Assembly: GCA_017309115.1 (NCBI GenBank)
Contig: JAFLEF010000015.1
Location: forward strand, 62,001 to 126,000
Reading direction: 5' to 3'
Length of the DNA stretch: 64,000 bases
DNA from: Verrucomicrobiota bacterium
GTDB lineage: Bacteria; Verrucomicrobiota; Verrucomicrobiia; Limisphaerales; UBA9464
How positions within the stretch are numbered: the stretch's first letter is position 1; each line of letters begins with the position of its first letter. The notes under the pieces are model-generated. The model was not told the origin of the DNA. It made no database searches and saw nothing but the letters and a program-made list of their open reading frames with translations. The translations under genes and the position numbers were made by a program. Below, one piece after another: positions 62,240-64,000 of the stretch.

Positions 62240-63640
62240 ATGAACCTCGCGACGCTTACCACCAGAGTTGGGGGACTCTTCCTGGGGACGGGACTCCTGC
62301 TGGCGGCCGATTCGGCGTTCCGGCTGGAGGTGGTCGAAGCGGGCTCAAACTGGCCCATCCCACTGGTGGAAGTTCGCACCACCCACCAAATACGTTGGTT
62401 CACCGACAACGCCGGCGTGGTGGCAATCGAGGCGCCGGAACTGATCGGAAGGGAAACCTACTTCCACCTCGCCAGCGACGGATACGAACACGCAGCGGAT
62501 GGTTTCGGCTATCGAGGAGTGCTCCTGACTCCCCAGCCGGGTAAATCGGCCCGGGTGAAATTGAAGCGGACGCAACTCGCCCGACGCCTCGGACGTCTGA
62601 CCGGGGCGGGACAGTTTGCCGAAAGCCAGCGAACCGGTCAGGACCTGACTTGGCCGGAGTCCGGCATCTTTGGCTGTGACAGCGTGCAAACCGCGGTTCA
62701 CCGCGGTCGCCGTTACTGGCTTTGGGGCGACACGACCCTGCCCCAATATCCGCTGGGCCTCTTCGACAGTCTGGGCGCAACGACCGTCCCCCTTCCCCTC
62801 ACCTCGTTCGAACCACCCCTGCAACTCAGGTTCGATTTCTTTCGCGATGAGCGCGGACGCCCCCGAGGGATCACCCCTATTTCGGGACCGGGACCGACTT
62901 GGGCCTGTGCGCTGGCAAGTCTGCCCGATCGAACGGGATCCCCGCGCCTGGTCGCCAGCTACGTCAAAGTCCGAGGCTTCCTGGAGGAATACGAATGGGG
63001 CATGGCCGTCTGGAACGAAGCCACCGAACGGTTCGAACGGCTGAAGGTTCTCTGGACCAAGAGCGACGCCGAACCCAAGCCACCCGCCCAACCCCGCGGA
63101 CACGCCGTTCGCTGGAACGACGACACCGGCAAGGAATGGGTGCTCTGGGGTCGCCCGTTCCCGACGTTGCGCTGCGCCGCCACGTTTGAGGCCTGGCAGG
63201 ATCCCACCGCCTGGGAACCCCTGACTCCGCCCACCGAACTGAAAGCCGCCGGAACCGGAGAGTCCGTCAAACCCCACGCCGGCGTTCATAGCGGCGGACT
63301 GGGCTGGCATCCGTGGCGTCAGCGTTGGGTGACCGTGTTTTTGCAGGCCGGCGGAAAACCATCGGCCTTGGGCGAACTCTGGTACGCCGAGGCTCGCAGT
63401 CCGTTGGGACCCTGGGGGCCGGCCGTGAAGGTGCTGACCCATCAGAACTACACGTTCTACAATCCGTGTCTGCACCTCGACTTCACGCCCACCAACTCTC
63501 CAGTGCTCCTCTTTGAAGGCACCTACACTCGGGAGTTTTCTGGAAACCCCTCCGCGACCCCGCGCTACGACTACAATCAGATCCTGTACCGCCTGGACTT
63601 GGACGACCCCGGACTCCGGCCCGCGCACGGATCCGAGTGA
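62240..63640 (+). CDS. Secreted glycosidase-like five-bladed propeller protein of unknown activity
   Basis: The 466-residue product has a signal peptide (VGGLFLGTGLLLAADS) and an N-terminal carboxypeptidase-regulatory-like or Ig-like segment (about 25-110: SNWPIPLVEVRTTHQIRWFTDNAGVVAIEAPEL). A propeller-like catalytic-looking domain follows: ESGIFGCDSVQTAVHRGRRYWLWGDTTLPQY, WACALASLPDRTGSPRLVASY, EEYEWGMAVWNEATERFERL and NYTFYNPCLHLDFTPTNSPVLLFEGTY. The GDT and D/E-bearing turns recall glycoside hydrolase families with five-bladed folds (GH43/GH62-like), but catalytic residues cannot be fixed by eye. Exported. Confidence 0.7.
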   Translation: MNLATLTTRVGGLFLGTGLLLAADSAFRLEVVEAGSNWPIPLVEVRTTHQIRWFTDNAGVVAIEAPELIGRETYFHLASDGYEHAADGFGYRGVLLTPQPGKSARVKLKRTQLARRLGRLTGAGQFAESQRTGQDLTWPESGIFGCDSVQTAVHRGRRYWLWGDTTLPQYPLGLFDSLGATTVPLPLTSFEPPLQLRFDFFRDERGRPRGITPISGPGPTWACALASLPDRTGSPRLVASYVKVRGFLEEYEWGMAVWNEATERFERLKVLWTKSDAEPKPPAQPRGHAVRWNDDTGKEWVLWGRPFPTLRCAATFEAWQDPTAWEPLTPPTELKAAGTGESVKPHAGVHSGGLGWHPWRQRWVTVFLQAGGKPSALGELWYAEARSPLGPWGPAVKVLTHQNYTFYNPCLHLDFTPTNSPVLLFEGTYTREFSGNPSATPRYDYNQILYRLDLDDPGLRPAHGSE

Positions 63641-63656
63641 CGACGGACTCGCGGAG

Positions 63657-64000
63657 TCAGAGTTGGACTTCTTCCCAGTCGGTTTGACCGGGGACCTCTT
63701 TCACCCGGCGGATACGGCCCAAGTCCGCCTGCCGGAGGTTGCTCACGACCTCGTCAAGCAACGAGGCACCGGCCACTTGGAGGAGCGTGACCTCCTTCAA
63801 GCCCGGCCCCCGATATCGCACCCGCAGTTCCGCGGCTGGGGGAAATCGAGATTTCCGGTTAAATCGACGGCGAGGTGCGCATTCCTCGAGGATCAAGAAC
63901 TCCGCAATCTGTTCCTTCGCCAGACTCAATCGCTCCCGAGGTAAGGCCAAACGCTGCCGCTCGCGATCATACTCCAGGATGACCCCGCGGGCTCGTTCCG
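63657..64000 (-). CDS. Hypothetical protein, 5' end beyond the window
   Basis: The frame is open from the right edge (minus strand) to a stop at 63657 and no start codon with a family match is in view. The visible 114 residues are rich in Arg/Glu, with ARGVILEYDRERQRLALPRERLSL, RVRYRGPGLKEVTLLQVAG and a C-terminal VPGQTDWEEVQL. I recognise no family. It is convergent with the preceding secreted-protein gene, 16 bases apart. Confidence 0.55.
   Translation of the reverse strand, partial: ERARGVILEYDRERQRLALPRERLSLAKEQIAEFLILEECAPRRRFNRKSRFPPAAELRVRYRGPGLKEVTLLQVAGASLLDEVVSNLRQADLGRIRRVKEVPGQTDWEEVQL

Overview
The window is GC-rich bacterial chromosome, most likely from Verrucomicrobiota (Pedosphaera/Limisphaera-like, 'subdivision 3'). 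The assignment is an inference. It rests on an orphan pseudopilin with the H-X9-DG signature, many secreted beta-propeller proteins (FG-GAP/ASPIC-UnbV, delta-60, BNR-like, HAF, tandem YGG repeats), a two-gene pyruvate:ferredoxin oxidoreductase, a tyrosine-less class I ribonucleotide reductase, and intergenic DNA packed with 7-bp tandem repeats.

Layout. 1-7 kb: 3' end of a dGTPase gene, thiE behind a pseudopilin, a small TPR protein, an OmpA-domain protein and a POT transporter, separated by repeat-filled gaps that include a three-copy tandem repeat and a 184-bp element with perfect terminal inverted repeats. 7-11.6 kb: tRNA-Arg(CCT), an AraC-type regulator and a small accessory or defence island: an internally deleted PQQ-propeller gene, a transposase remnant, an intact AbiE-like toxin-antitoxin pair behind a perfect 12-bp palindrome, and a fragment of a type I restriction HsdR. 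11.6-22.7 kb: a giant FG-GAP protein, a deoxyhypusine-synthase-like gene with a structured leader, a secreted protein plus a decayed partial copy of it, and nrdB-nrdA under a clear cobalamin riboswitch. 23-48.6 kb: secreted and membrane proteins, zwf with a phosphatase-like partner, a histone-deacetylase-fold hydrolase, an SIS protein, a MidA-like methyltransferase, the two PFOR genes, and selO. 48.9-61.1 kb: one compact complex I operon, nuoA-B-C-D-(31-codon ORF)-I-H-J-K-L-M-M2-N. The right edge has a GNAT enzyme, a secreted propeller-like protein and a truncated gene.

How the genes work together. The nuo operon lacks nuoE, nuoF and nuoG, the NADH-oxidising module, and carries two nuoM genes. 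With PFOR 5.5 kb away this suggests a ferredoxin-fed complex I with an additional pumping subunit. The nrdBA operon encodes an aerobic reductase whose R2 has Leu instead of the radical Tyr and keeps all six metal ligands, with Glu as the first (class Ic-like). Its AdoCbl riboswitch implies it is switched off when B12 is available, presumably because a B12-dependent enzyme exists elsewhere in the genome.

Strongest leads: the riboswitch-controlled Leu-type R2; the double-NuoM, EFG-less complex I with a 31-codon bridging ORF; the leader hairpin ahead of the deoxyhypusine-synthase-like gene; the heptanucleotide repeat system; and the 184-bp inverted-repeat element.
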